Positions 26,529-35,897 of a DNA stretch of 64,000 nucleotides are shown in pieces (positions within the stretch are counted from its first letter, which is position 1; every line of letters starts with the position of its first letter). Position numbers and translations under genes: made by a program. Under the pieces are notes generated by a model, which saw only the letters and a program-made list of their open reading frames with translations, was not told where the DNA came from and did not search any database. Location of the stretch: NCBI RefSeq assembly GCF_000307105.1, contig NC_018645.1:4164001-4228000 (forward strand). Direction: 5' to 3'. Source of the stretch: Desulfobacula toluolica Tol2 (GTDB taxonomy: Bacteria > Desulfobacterota > Desulfobacteria > Desulfobacterales > Desulfobacteraceae).

Positions 26529-29078
26529 CTAAGAGTTTTGAAGCATTTGTGCCAACTCCAGCGTATTCAGTCTCTGCTGTGAAAGTTTTGCCCATACAGA
26601 ATCATATGATGTGACCACCTGCTTGAAAGCCGCTTTGGCTTTTGGGATAATATTTCCCTTTTGATATGCATCTCCAAGCAAAAATCCAAGCGTTGCCCTT
26701 TCCCGGTCATTTTCTGAAAAGCTTAATGCTTTCAGATAAGCATCTGCGGATTTTATATATTTTTTAAGCGAACGATATGTTCCGCCCAATTGTTTATAGG
26801 CATGGGTTAAAACCTCATAATTTTCACCAGATGCCAAAGCAAGCTCTTTGACTGCTTTTTCACGAAGATTTGAAGTAATGTCCATATCCCCTTTTTTTTC
26901 ATATACGTTTGAATGCAACATCAAAATTTTACCCTTATCAAGGTGAGTTTTTGAAATTTTGCATGCTTCATTAAAACAGGCTGAAGACAATTTATATTTT
27001 TCTTTTGCAAGATAAATGTCTCCTGACCGCAAAAGCGCTTCCACCCGGTGCCTATCTTCCGGAAACCGCTTTGAAAAAGCATCAAACAATTTAAGAGCAT
27101 CATCATCCCTGCCGGACTCATCCATGGCAACCCCCAGCCCGAAAAGAAGTTCCGGTGATCTTGAAGATCTTTTATATTGTTTGTATGCATTAATCAAATG
27201 ATTAAATGATTCTTCATATAATTTTGCCTGAAGATATGCAAGCCCAACGCTTAAAGCGATCTGTTTGCTTCCCATTTTATCAATTTTTGTATGTTCAAGC
27301 TCGTATCTGTTCAACACCTTTGTATACTCATCTGATTTTAATTGTTTTTCAAACAATGCTTCATAGGCTTTTTGCATCAGCTTAACCGCTTCATACCGCA
27401 AGCCTCTGGGATGCGTGGATAACAAATCTTCTATTTCAGTAATGCATTTGTTGTATTCACCATTTGCCTGATAAATTTCTGCCAGACGCATCATTGAGAT
27501 TCTGGCAAATTTATTTTCAGGAAATTTATTTTTGATCATCGTATATATATCAATTTTTCCCTGATCTTCTTTCAGATACCGGGCAATCCCTATGGAACTT
27601 GCAATATACCCTTGGGAATCAGGAAATTTTTCCCTGACCAGCTCATAAACTCTAATGGCCTTTTCATGATTGTTCTCCATACCATAGGTATCACCTATTT
27701 TACTCAAAACAAGATCCCGGTCTTCAATTTCAGGAAACAAATTCAATACACGAGTCAGTGTTTGCCTTGCAGTTTTGATCCTGCCAACCTCAAAATCAGC
27801 ATTCCCGATATGAAGCAACAGTTCATGGGAAGCATACACTTTTCCGGGATTTGATTGAACAACATAATTTAAAACCTCTAATGCATCCAGATATTGCCTC
27901 TTCTTGAAAAGAGCTTTTCCATATCCGATACCGGCATCAGGTATATAACTATTTTCCATGGCATCCTCAAAAACCTTTTTATAATAGGTTAATGCTTTAT
28001 CCTCATACCCTTTCTGGTCATATATATCTGCCAGATTATACAAAATTTCAGCAAGTCCTGAATACTCGGGATAGCCTTGTTTGACGATATTAAAATAACC
28101 TTCGGCAACTGAAATATTATTTATTTTTTTTTGAATCATTCCAATGGCAGCATACCCGTATGGAACCAATGAGGAATCAGGATAAGATACCAAAGCATCC
28201 TGAAAAAATCTTTGTGCCTTGACCAGTTGGTTAAAATCACCCTTTTTCACACCAAGATAAAATGCATAGGCCTTTAAAAAAGATACCTGTTCAAGACATG
28301 TAAAATTTTCCTGGGAAACATATTGATCCAGAACATCTAAAGCCTCCTCATATAAATTCTTTTTTAAAAAAAGAAGACAATTGGCGATCTGTTTTGAATC
28401 GCATCCCATCTTTTCAATGAAATGGACAAGGTCACTGATATCCCCGTTATACTTGCCTTTTTCTCTTTTGGATGGAATATGGACAGACCCGGTCAAAATT
28501 TTTGCAGGCTTTTTTAATAAGGGTTTAGCGACATCCTTTAATGTTCCGGGCGATGAAGAGGATTGAATGTTTTCTTTTGCTTTTTCTTTTTGAGACAATT
28601 GTTGTTTCAAGGCCACAGCAGATTTTACAGCAGATTTTTTTACAACTTTTTTTTGTCTTCCTTGATCATTGTCTTTTTTTTCAAGGTTAATAAAAAAACT
28701 CAAATCAGATGTATTAAATCCTGATTTAATATATCCATACGGACGGTAGCCGGTTAAAATAAAAGCCATAACATTGCCTTGCAAATTTTCTATGGCAATA
28801 TCCTTAATTGAAGACCGACCGTTTCCTTTTATTTTGAATCCTTTTTCCAACTTCACATTTTTAAATGCAACCAGAATCTCTTTTTTTTCAACCTGAATAA
28901 GTTTAACCGGGACTTTTTGCGTCACAAAAATTTTCACAGACAAAGGATTGTCTTGTATTTGTACATTCTTAATCATTGCCTGTTTGGCCAATACAGCATA
29001 CGGCAAAAAAAGCAACACAAGGATAGATATAGCCAAGACCTGCAAAATGTTTAACAATTTATAGATTGATTTGATCAT
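26529..29078 (-). CDS. Large exported or anchored TPR protein, flagellar-locus associated
   Basis: An 849-residue protein. A hydrophobic N-terminal segment (about 11-32) looks like a signal peptide or anchor. Residues about 35-135 form a beta-rich AMIN-like region (KNVQIQDNPLSVKIFVTQ). From about 210 to the end there are many tetratricopeptide-like helical pairs. I do not recognise a named family. It heads a two-gene unit with the FlrC-like activator and has its own sigma-54 promoter, which ties it to flagellar biogenesis. TPR scaffolds near flagellar genes include FlgW/PflA-type envelope proteins in other phyla, but no specific homology is claimed. Confidence 0.7.
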   Translation of the reverse strand: MIKSIYKLLNILQVLAISILVLLFLPYAVLAKQAMIKNVQIQDNPLSVKIFVTQKVPVKLIQVEKKEILVAFKNVKLEKGFKIKGNGRSSIKDIAIENLQGNVMAFILTGYRPYGYIKSGFNTSDLSFFINLEKKDNDQGRQKKVVKKSAVKSAVALKQQLSQKEKAKENIQSSSSPGTLKDVAKPLLKKPAKILTGSVHIPSKREKGKYNGDISDLVHFIEKMGCDSKQIANCLLFLKKNLYEEALDVLDQYVSQENFTCLEQVSFLKAYAFYLGVKKGDFNQLVKAQRFFQDALVSYPDSSLVPYGYAAIGMIQKKINNISVAEGYFNIVKQGYPEYSGLAEILYNLADIYDQKGYEDKALTYYKKVFEDAMENSYIPDAGIGYGKALFKKRQYLDALEVLNYVVQSNPGKVYASHELLLHIGNADFEVGRIKTARQTLTRVLNLFPEIEDRDLVLSKIGDTYGMENNHEKAIRVYELVREKFPDSQGYIASSIGIARYLKEDQGKIDIYTMIKNKFPENKFARISMMRLAEIYQANGEYNKCITEIEDLLSTHPRGLRYEAVKLMQKAYEALFEKQLKSDEYTKVLNRYELEHTKIDKMGSKQIALSVGLAYLQAKLYEESFNHLINAYKQYKRSSRSPELLFGLGVAMDESGRDDDALKLFDAFSKRFPEDRHRVEALLRSGDIYLAKEKYKLSSACFNEACKISKTHLDKGKILMLHSNVYEKKGDMDITSNLREKAVKELALASGENYEVLTHAYKQLGGTYRSLKKYIKSADAYLKALSFSENDRERATLGFLLGDAYQKGNIIPKAKAAFKQVVTSYDSVWAKLSQQRLNTLELAQMLQNS

Positions 29079-29163
29079 AATCTTTACTCTAGCTTATGGA
29101 TTCATATCATCTCAAGATATTCTATTATGCGACCATCTCAAGAAACCGCCTCAAAACTGGAAA

Positions 29164-29179
29164 AGCAATAATCATGCCA
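29164..29179 (-). promoter_or_regulatory. Sigma-54 promoter of the TPR/FlrC-like unit
   Basis: On the minus strand the site reads TGGCATGATTATTGCT, matching TGGCAY-N5-TTGCW with exact spacing. It lies about 85 bases before the TPR start. The receiver-less activator gene directly upstream is a natural candidate to act here. Confidence 0.8.
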
Positions 29180-29326
29180 TTTTTCAAACACCCACACGCA
29201 TCATAGCAAATGAAATCAAAATATTAAACAAAGACTCACGTTACACTGATTTTACAAAAAGGCTGGTATTGAATTCAGATGGCTGTAAAGCCATGGAAAT
29301 GTCAAAAAACTGACATGGGACTATAA

Positions 29327-30391
29327 TCAAAAAAATGGTGTCACACGTTCTTGATCAATATTCATCTTTTTTATTCTTTCCACAAGAGTGGTTCTGTTCA
29401 TTTTCAGAAGGTCTGCAGCCCTTGCTTTTACCCAGCCGGTTTCATTCAAAGCATGCAGTATCAAAGACCTTTGATACTGATCCACAGCTTCATTAAATCC
29501 GATCCCGTTATTAAGAACAGATTCTACGGGAACTGATGTGTTGTCAGACGAGGCATTGGCAATATATTCCGGCAAATCATGAAGCTCAATGTTTCTATCC
29601 TCAACAAGAACGGATATTCTTTCAATTAGATTTTCAAGTTCCCGGATATTTCCGGGCCAGTCATAGCGAAGCAATGCCTGCTTGGCACTTTGAGAAAAGG
29701 TTTTTATCTGATAACCTTTGACCCTTTTGATCAGATTGTTTTGAAAATGATCTGCAAGTGATAGAATATCCTCTTTTCGTTCACGCAATGGAAGAATCTG
29801 TATGGGAATAACGTTCAGGCGGTAAAAAAGGTCTTCTCTGAATAATCCTTCTGCAATTGCAGCGGGCAAATCTTTATGTGTTGCTGAAATCACCCTGATG
29901 TCCACTTGGATGGTAGATGTCCCCCCAACGCGTTCAAAGCGTCTTTCCTGAATGGCCCTTAATAATTTGACCTGCAGGTCTGGACTCATATCGCCGATTT
30001 CATCCAGAAAGATAGTTCCCTGATCTGCAATTTCAAACCGTCCAACCCTTGAACGATGGGCACCTGTGAAAGCCCCTTTTTCATGTCCGAACAGTTCACT
30101 TTCAAGCAGTTCGCCCGGAATGGCACCGCAATTGATCACGACCATGGGGCCATCGCGCCTTGAACTGTTTTTATGAATGGCTTTTGCTATCAATTCTTTT
30201 CCCGTACCGCTTTCCCCTGTAATCAGTACGGAAGAATCTGATTTGGAAACTTTTCTTGCCGTATCAAGTACTTTTATAAGCCCTTTGCTGACACCGGCTA
30301 TTCCTAACCGGTCAAATTCCTTTTTTTCAGATTCCCGGTGAAGGTTATTCTCAGGCATACTTTTTGATCCGGACATGGGGACAATTATCAT
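29327..30391 (-). CDS. Receiver-less sigma-54 activator (FlrA/FleQ-type candidate master regulator)
   Basis: A 354-residue protein: a short N-terminal tail (about 28 residues), an AAA+ domain with GESGTGKE at about 59-66, GAFTGA, FLDEIGDM and RLNVIPI, then a Fis-type helix-turn-helix near the C terminus (KARAADLLKMNRTTLVERIK). It lacks both a receiver and the FleQ N-terminal domain. The start overlaps the cheY stop as ATGA, so the two are translationally coupled. By position it may activate the downstream TPR/FlrC unit; that is inference. Confidence 0.85.
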   Translation of the reverse strand: MIIVPMSGSKSMPENNLHRESEKKEFDRLGIAGVSKGLIKVLDTARKVSKSDSSVLITGESGTGKELIAKAIHKNSSRRDGPMVVINCGAIPGELLESELFGHEKGAFTGAHRSRVGRFEIADQGTIFLDEIGDMSPDLQVKLLRAIQERRFERVGGTSTIQVDIRVISATHKDLPAAIAEGLFREDLFYRLNVIPIQILPLRERKEDILSLADHFQNNLIKRVKGYQIKTFSQSAKQALLRYDWPGNIRELENLIERISVLVEDRNIELHDLPEYIANASSDNTSVPVESVLNNGIGFNEAVDQYQRSLILHALNETGWVKARAADLLKMNRTTLVERIKKMNIDQERVTPFF

Positions 30392-30762
30392 TTTAAAATC
30401 TTTTTAAGCTTGTCGGAAATCGCTTCAGCTGTAAACGGTTTAACAACATAATTTGAAACACCTGCCTGAACCGCTTCAATAACATTTTGCTTTTGAGCTT
30501 CAGCCGTAACCATTAGAAAAGGAGTTTTCTTATGCCTATCGCTTGCACGAACTTTCTTCAAAAGTTCAAGTCCGGTCATTTTAGGCATATTCCAATCTGA
30601 TATAATCAAAGCAATACTCTGCTCTTCCAACATATCCCAGGCAGTTGTACCATCATCAGCTTCAACAAGATTCTTAAATCCAAGCTGTTTTAAAATATTT
30701 TTAAGAATACGGCGCATGGTAGCAAAATCGTCAACAATCAAAATTTTGATGGATGTATCCAT
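30388..30762 (-). CDS. cheY: Chemotaxis-type response regulator CheY
   Basis: A 124-residue single-domain receiver with all active-site residues: Asp11 and Asp12, phosphoacceptor Asp56 (ISDWNMPKMTG), Thr86 and Lys108 (VVKPF). The length and the FATMRRILKNILKQLGF opening fit chemotaxis CheY, which binds FliM when phosphorylated. It has a strong TAGGAGG site and overlaps the sigma-54 activator by 4 bases. No cheA, cheW or cheZ is in the window. Confidence 0.9.
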   Translation of the reverse strand: MDTSIKILIVDDFATMRRILKNILKQLGFKNLVEADDGTTAWDMLEEQSIALIISDWNMPKMTGLELLKKVRASDRHKKTPFLMVTAEAQKQNVIEAVQAGVSNYVVKPFTAEAISDKLKKILK

Positions 30763-31003
30763 TGCCAGATTTTCCTCCTATATAGATTAAAAACCTCTTT
30801 TCCATCTTTCAAAGCACACTTCAAATGATTTTTTCCATGAATTTCAACAAGATCCGGATTGTTTTTACATATCTTGTTCTGGAATACTTACGGTTTTCAT
30901 TATTACTATTAAAGACTGCCATAGCAGATTTACTCCATGCTTTTTCTTTTCATGCAGTTAATTTTAAAGCAAGGTAGCACATTTTAATACAACGCTCAAG
31001 CCA

Positions 31004-32536
31004 TTAAAAATCATCTGGAAATTCCTGATTTGCAACTTTTAGAAACGCCTCAACAACAATTGGATCAAACTGAGTTCCAGAGTTCTCTTTGATAATATCA
31101 AGGACTTTGCTTTTTTTCATTTTTTTTCTATACGCCCTGTCAGAAGCCATGGCATCAAATGAATCAGCAACACATAAAATTCTTGCAAGCTTAGGAATTT
31201 GTTCTCCTTTTAAACCATCGGGATAGCCTTTTCCGTCAAATCGCTCATGGTGATGCCGAATAATCTTCATTTCCCGATCCCAAAGCCCCAGCTTACTTAT
31301 AATATCCGCACCAATAACAGGATGTTCCTTGATTTTTTCGTATTCATCATCTGTCAGCCTGCCCGGTTTTAAAAGGATATCATCTCTGATACCTATTTTT
31401 CCGATATCGTGAAGACTGCCGGCAAAACTGATAATATCAAGTTCTTCTTCATTACATTGCATTTCTACGGCAATCATATGTGCGTATTTTGCCACTCTTG
31501 TCGAATGTTTTCTCGTATACAGATCCCTTACTTCAAGAGCTGTTACAAATGCGTACAATGTTGAAAAAAGGTTATCATAAATATTTTCATACAAGGCAAT
31601 ATTTTCAATAGCAGCAGCTGCCTTCCGGGTAATAAAACTCATATAATAGATATCTTTTTCATTAAAAAAATTATCCGACCGGAATGAAAAGGCACTGGCA
31701 ATACCGAATATTTTGTCCCGGATTTTCAACGGGGCCAGCATTAATGAATGAACTACATCATCCAGCCGATCATTGTTTCCCGCTTCTGAAATAAGACATG
31801 GGTTGTGATCAGTGCTTAAAAAATCAAGAATAAATTCATGGACATTTGTTGAAAAATCTTTTCCAAATAATGAACATACTGTTTCATCTTCAATACCACA
31901 ATCCGAACTTGCAACAAGTGCAAGAGATTTCTCCTGCTCCGAATACAGATGAAAAAAAACTTTATCCGCTTTTAATTCTTCCACTCCTAAATCAACAACC
32001 TTATTAAAGACACCATAACTTGAATCTGTTGAAGAAAAGTCCTCCATCACCCGGTTCAATGTATTAACTTCGTCAATTCTTTCAAGCAGTTCATGATTTA
32101 ATTTTTTTAACCGTTCCTGCCGTTCAACTTCTTCTTTTAAAATTAAATTTTCGACAAACAGTGCGCGTTCCCGCAAGATTCTTTTGAGGGTTAACTCCAT
32201 TTGCTCAAGGTTCATCGGCTTAATCAGATAATCAACAACACCATTTTTCAATGTCTGTATGGAATTCTCCAATGACGGGCACCCCGTCATTACAACTACA
32301 GGAAGAGTACTCTCGTGAGCCCTGATCTTTTCAGCCAGCTCCAGTCCATCCATCATCGGCATATTAATATCGGTAAAGACACACCCTATTTTTACCCTGT
32401 TCAAAACGTCAAGAGCTTCAATCCCATTGCAGGCAGTATAAACCTCGTAGCCCTTTCTCTGAAAATACCCTTCGGTTACCTCAAGAATACCTTCCTCGTC
32501 ATCAACAATTAAAATTTTGATTGGATCGTCTCTCAT
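31004..32536 (-). CDS. HD-GYP response regulator, probable cyclic-di-GMP phosphodiesterase
   Basis: 510 residues from the ATG at 32536; an in-frame TTG at 32551 is possible but has no spaced ribosome site. Receiver (about 1-120; VFTDINMPMMDG holds the phosphoacceptor, Lys in IKPMN), coiled linker, GAF-like region (about 165-310), then HD-GYP with SLHDIGKIGI, the HHHERFDGKGYP signature and GEQIPKLARILCVADSFDA. The motif set is complete, so hydrolysis of cyclic-di-GMP is likely. It lies 241 bases upstream of cheY and may link second-messenger level to motility. Confidence 0.9.
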   Translation of the reverse strand: MRDDPIKILIVDDEEGILEVTEGYFQRKGYEVYTACNGIEALDVLNRVKIGCVFTDINMPMMDGLELAEKIRAHESTLPVVVMTGCPSLENSIQTLKNGVVDYLIKPMNLEQMELTLKRILRERALFVENLILKEEVERQERLKKLNHELLERIDEVNTLNRVMEDFSSTDSSYGVFNKVVDLGVEELKADKVFFHLYSEQEKSLALVASSDCGIEDETVCSLFGKDFSTNVHEFILDFLSTDHNPCLISEAGNNDRLDDVVHSLMLAPLKIRDKIFGIASAFSFRSDNFFNEKDIYYMSFITRKAAAAIENIALYENIYDNLFSTLYAFVTALEVRDLYTRKHSTRVAKYAHMIAVEMQCNEEELDIISFAGSLHDIGKIGIRDDILLKPGRLTDDEYEKIKEHPVIGADIISKLGLWDREMKIIRHHHERFDGKGYPDGLKGEQIPKLARILCVADSFDAMASDRAYRKKMKKSKVLDIIKENSGTQFDPIVVEAFLKVANQEFPDDF

Positions 32537-32700
32537 CTTTATTACTATCAACCTTATTTTACAAAATAATATAAATTATACTATCGGTCGAATGTATCTG
32601 AAACATTTCATTTTATCAACAAAAATCAAAATCCGACATGCTTCCAAGCCAAAAAAAAGAATATAATTCGCCATAACACACACATAAAACATACATATTC

Positions 32701-32729
32701 TTGACAAATATAAAAAAAGAGAATATTGT
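32701..32729 (+). promoter_or_regulatory. Sigma-70-type promoter before the Lrp/lysA-like pair
   Basis: TTGACA at 32,701-32,706 and TATTGT at 32,724-32,729 are 17 bases apart, about 45 bases before the regulator start. The divergent HD-GYP gene lies on the other side of this region. Confidence 0.6.
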
Positions 32730-32775
32730 GCTTGAAATAATTGATTATTGAAAATAAACTGGGAAAATTGAATAA

Positions 32776-33237
32776 ATGGACAACACAGACCTTCAAATCC
32801 TGAAAATTTTACAGAAAAAAGCCAGGATTCCCAATGTGGAAGTCGCCAGAAAAATTGGAATGGCACCATCTGCGGTTTTGGAACGGATCAAGAAGTTAGA
32901 AGCCCAGGGCGTGATTGAAGGCTATGAAGTTCGCCTTAACCCTGACATGTTTAATTGCTCAATGATTGCATTTATCCAAATCAAAACGGCAAGTCCGGGA
33001 CAACTCATTGAAACAGGAGAAAAGCTTTCAAAAATAGAGCAAATCCAGGAGGTACACTACCTGGCCGGACAGGATTGCCTGATGATTAAGGTGCGCGTGT
33101 CCGACAATACCGAGCTTGAAACCATTTTAAGAAAAAAAATTTCACATTTAGATGTTGTCAAAGCCACCAAAACGTTTATTGCACTTTCAACTTACAAGGA
33201 AAGTGCCAAAATATTGTTACCCGAAACACTCGAATAA
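32776..33237 (+). CDS. Lrp/AsnC-family transcription regulator
   Basis: A 153-residue protein with an N-terminal winged helix (DLQILKILQKKARIPNVEVA, then GMAPSAVLERIKKLEAQGVI) and a C-terminal RAM ligand-binding domain (about 62-150, with VHYLAGQDCLMIKVRV). Such regulators respond to amino acids. It lies 14 bases before a diaminopimelate decarboxylase-like gene, so lysine-related control of that unit is a fair guess, not shown. Confidence 0.88.
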   Translation: MDNTDLQILKILQKKARIPNVEVARKIGMAPSAVLERIKKLEAQGVIEGYEVRLNPDMFNCSMIAFIQIKTASPGQLIETGEKLSKIEQIQEVHYLAGQDCLMIKVRVSDNTELETILRKKISHLDVVKATKTFIALSTYKESAKILLPETLE

Positions 33238-33251
33238 GGAATAGTTTTATC

Positions 33252-34550
33252 ATGCCAATGTCAAACTCATATCAACAAAGACTTGCCGGCATTCTACCAC
33301 AGATTGTAAATACATTTGGAACCCCTTTCCATATTTATGATGAAAAAGGAATCAAAGAAACCTGCAACAACCTGAACACAGCCTTTGAAAAAATTAACGG
33401 GTTCAAGGAATTTTTTGCAGTCAAAGCTCTGCCCAACCCGTCAATCATGAAAATCATGCAGGAAATGGGATTTGGATTTGACTGCAGTTCCATACCGGAA
33501 ATTCAATTGTCCAGGCAGATCGGCAGCTTTAAAGACGATATCATGTTCACCTCGAACAACACCAGCAACATCCAGTTTGAAACAGCCCTGGACAATGGCG
33601 GATGTATCCTGAATCTGGATGATATTTCCTTGATTTCAAAATTAGCAAACATTCCCGATCTTATCTGTTTTAGATACAATCCCGGTCCTTTGCGAAAAGG
33701 AAATAAAATCATTGGAAATCCAGTGGAAGCTAAATATGGTGTCAGTCATGATCAAATCATGGATGCCTACCACCGCTCCATTCAGCTTGGAATCAAACGG
33801 TTCGGAATTCACACCATGCTGGCATCCAATGAACTCAACTATGAATACATGGTTGAAACCACCCGAATGCTGCTGGATATGATCAAACAGATCAGTGAAA
33901 AACTCAATATCACCTTTGAATTCATCAATATTGGCGGGGGCTTGGGCATTCCTTATACACCTGATGCAAAACCATTTGACCTTGATGCCATGGCCAGAGA
34001 AATCACCATTATTTTTAAAGAATTTAAAACCATCAATGGATGGGCACCCAAACTCTACATGGAAAGCGGCCGATACATCACAGGCCCCCATGGTGTCCTG
34101 GTCACATCCGTGATTAACCATAAAAACATTTACAGAAAATATGTGGGAGTGGATGCGTCCATGTCAGCCCTCATGAGACCGGGCATGTATGAAGCCTACC
34201 ACCACATCCACATTCACGGCAAAGAAGATTCAACCACACTGGAAACAGTTGATGTGGTCGGTGCTTTATGCGAAAACATAGATAAATTTGCCGTTCAACG
34301 AGATCTGCCGGCTACGGTTGAAGGCGACATACTGGTTATCCACGACACCGGGGCACACGGACATGCCATGGGTTTCAACTATAACGGCCATTTAAGGCCC
34401 AAAGAATTGCTGTTAAAAGAAGATTCAAGTGTTGAACTGATCAGAAGAGCTGAAACCATGGAGGATTATTTTTCAACACTGACTTTTGAACCCAAGGCAG
34501 TCACTTTTACTAACAGCCATGGCATATTGAGCAGCAACAACAAAAAATAA
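33252..34550 (+). CDS. Diaminopimelate decarboxylase-like PLP enzyme (LysA family)
   Basis: A 432-residue fold-III PLP decarboxylase. The PLP lysine lies in FFAVKALPNPSIM; also seen are NIGGGLGIPY (phosphate binding), ESGRYITGPHG and CENIDKFAVQRDLP, the last carrying the catalytic Cys. Most likely role: last step of lysine biosynthesis, meso-diaminopimelate to L-lysine. Related enzymes act on other diamino acids or carboxynorspermidine, so the substrate is not certain. It is co-transcribed with the Lrp-type regulator. Confidence 0.82.
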   Translation: MPMSNSYQQRLAGILPQIVNTFGTPFHIYDEKGIKETCNNLNTAFEKINGFKEFFAVKALPNPSIMKIMQEMGFGFDCSSIPEIQLSRQIGSFKDDIMFTSNNTSNIQFETALDNGGCILNLDDISLISKLANIPDLICFRYNPGPLRKGNKIIGNPVEAKYGVSHDQIMDAYHRSIQLGIKRFGIHTMLASNELNYEYMVETTRMLLDMIKQISEKLNITFEFINIGGGLGIPYTPDAKPFDLDAMAREITIIFKEFKTINGWAPKLYMESGRYITGPHGVLVTSVINHKNIYRKYVGVDASMSALMRPGMYEAYHHIHIHGKEDSTTLETVDVVGALCENIDKFAVQRDLPATVEGDILVIHDTGAHGHAMGFNYNGHLRPKELLLKEDSSVELIRRAETMEDYFSTLTFEPKAVTFTNSHGILSSNNKK

Positions 34551-34640
34551 AAGAGTTATGATATCAACCGTTATACATTCTTTCGTATCAAAACTCTGAA
34601 TTTACACTTAAATCTTTATTTAAAAAAGCATAAAAAAATT

Positions 34641-34955
34641 ATGGAATACTGCATTGTCCTGACAACCTGTCCCAATAACAACGAGGCAAAAACACTTGCT
34701 TCAAAACTAATTAAAGAAAAACTGGCCGCCTGTGTCCAGCTAAGTTCCATCACAAGTTACTATACCTGGAAAGGAGACATGCATAATGAAACCGAGATCA
34801 GACTGATTATCAAAACAAGATCCCGGCTTTATGAAACTATTGAACAATTCATTCAAAAAAATCATAGTTATGACGTGCCTCAAATTGTTCAAATTCCCAT
34901 TAATGACGGGTCAGACGAATACCTTGACTGGATAGATGAAAACACAACTGATTAG
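34641..34955 (+). CDS. cutA: CutA-like divalent-cation tolerance protein
   Basis: A 104-residue protein with the CutA1 signature: VLTTCPNNNEAKTLASKLI, LAACVQL, YTWKGDMHNETEIRLIIKT and the SYDVPQIVQIPI end. Family members are very stable trimers of debated function. It ends just before a hairpin terminator facing a convergent gene. Confidence 0.92.
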   Translation: MEYCIVLTTCPNNNEAKTLASKLIKEKLAACVQLSSITSYYTWKGDMHNETEIRLIIKTRSRLYETIEQFIQKNHSYDVPQIVQIPINDGSDEYLDWIDENTTD

Positions 34956-34959
34956 TTAG

Positions 34960-34997
34960 TGCCTGACCGAAAAAATTTTCAGTTTTCCGGTCAGGCA
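34960..34997. terminator. Hairpin between convergent cutA and flavodoxin genes
   Basis: Perfect 10-base arms TGCCTGACCG (34,960-34,969) and CGGTCAGGCA (34,988-34,997). Inner A and T runs extend the stem. It probably ends transcription in both directions, although the outer T runs are weak. Confidence 0.7.
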
Positions 34998-35022
34998 ATA
35001 GTTATAAATTTGACAGCATGCA

Positions 35023-35505
35023 CTAATCCGACAGCTTCAGTGCCAGCTGTGCAACTCTTGCCCCTAATTTTTTAGCATTTTCTTTGATTTCATCATCCGG
35101 AGTGCCTACACAGGCAACGCCATAATGACCGGTGGCAGACAAAGGATCACCCGTTATAACCATGCCATATATCAAGAATGCCTGAATAATTGACATCATG
35201 GTGGTTTCCTTGCCGCCGCTTGGGTCGCCTGATGTGGTGAATGCAGCCCCCACCTTTCCTTCCATTTTTCTGCGGGTGCTGACAAAATTATCAAATACAG
35301 CCTTGAGTTGCGCAGCCATGTTACCAAAATAGACCGGCGACCCGGCAATGATCCCGCCAGCTTCAATAAAATCCTCTTTTGTTACCTCATCCGTACTTTT
35401 TAATACACCCTGAACCGCCTCGACACTATTAACACCCTCAACAATTTCCCGGGCAAGCTTTTTGGTATTGCCTCCCTTTGAATAATAAAGAACAAGAACT
35501 TTCAT
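35023..35505 (-). CDS. Flavodoxin-like NAD(P)H-dependent oxidoreductase
   Basis: A 160-residue flavodoxin-fold protein with the FMN phosphate loop YYSKGGNTKKLA at the N terminus, GSPVYFGNMAAQLKAVFDN (flavin-ring loop) and TTSGDPSGGKETTM. It resembles the WrbA/multimeric flavodoxin group. It has a strong AGGAGGG site. The redox partner cannot be told from the sequence. Confidence 0.82.
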   Translation of the reverse strand: MKVLVLYYSKGGNTKKLAREIVEGVNSVEAVQGVLKSTDEVTKEDFIEAGGIIAGSPVYFGNMAAQLKAVFDNFVSTRRKMEGKVGAAFTTSGDPSGGKETTMMSIIQAFLIYGMVITGDPLSATGHYGVACVGTPDDEIKENAKKLGARVAQLALKLSD

Positions 35506-35897
35506 ATACCCTCCTGTTTAAGCCAATTTATATGAAAGTCTCCAAAAAATCCAAACCGTGACTTTCATGTTTTGTTATGGGCACACCAAAAAGCGATGAC
35601 AGGTCTGCCCGTGGCAGTTATTAGATGCTCAAACCATACCATTTGATGATATCTTTTGACAAGCCTGCAGATGAACCGACAGATGATGAAATCTATAATT
35701 TTCAAGCAACTCATACCGAACAAAAAACAGCAATCAATCGTTTTTATTATAAATATCGTGACCCTTAAGGACGGGGTTTCTACGTCGTACTAAAAATTAA
35801 AAACAAATCTCTTGTTTTTCCTGTACTTTAATTAAAATTTATTTAATAATTAGCCAATTTAATGAATTATCTTTTTATCCGCAGCAGGAGAAATTGA
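35506..35897. other. 392-base gap, possibly with a gene remnant
   Basis: No known element stands out. A 47-codon frame at 35,625-35,768 (plus strand, beginning MLKPYHLMISFDKPADEP) has no ribosome site and is preceded by an in-frame stop, so it may be a remnant. The last ~80 bases are AT-rich and should hold the promoter of the next gene. Confidence 0.4.

Noticed and set aside
30988-31003. Possible sigma-54 promoter before cheY (minus strand TGGCTTGAGCGTTGTA)
   Set aside because: The spacing fits, but the -12 GC is GT and the -24 element is weak; it also lies over 220 bases from cheY.
32590-32630. Possible sigma-28 promoter (CCGATAG) before the HD-GYP gene
   Set aside because: The -10-like part is partial and no TAAA element lies at the right distance.
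35625-35768. 47-codon open frame between the flavodoxin and CoA-transferase genes
   Set aside because: No ribosome site, a stop just before the ATG and no recognisable family; noted only as a possible remnant.
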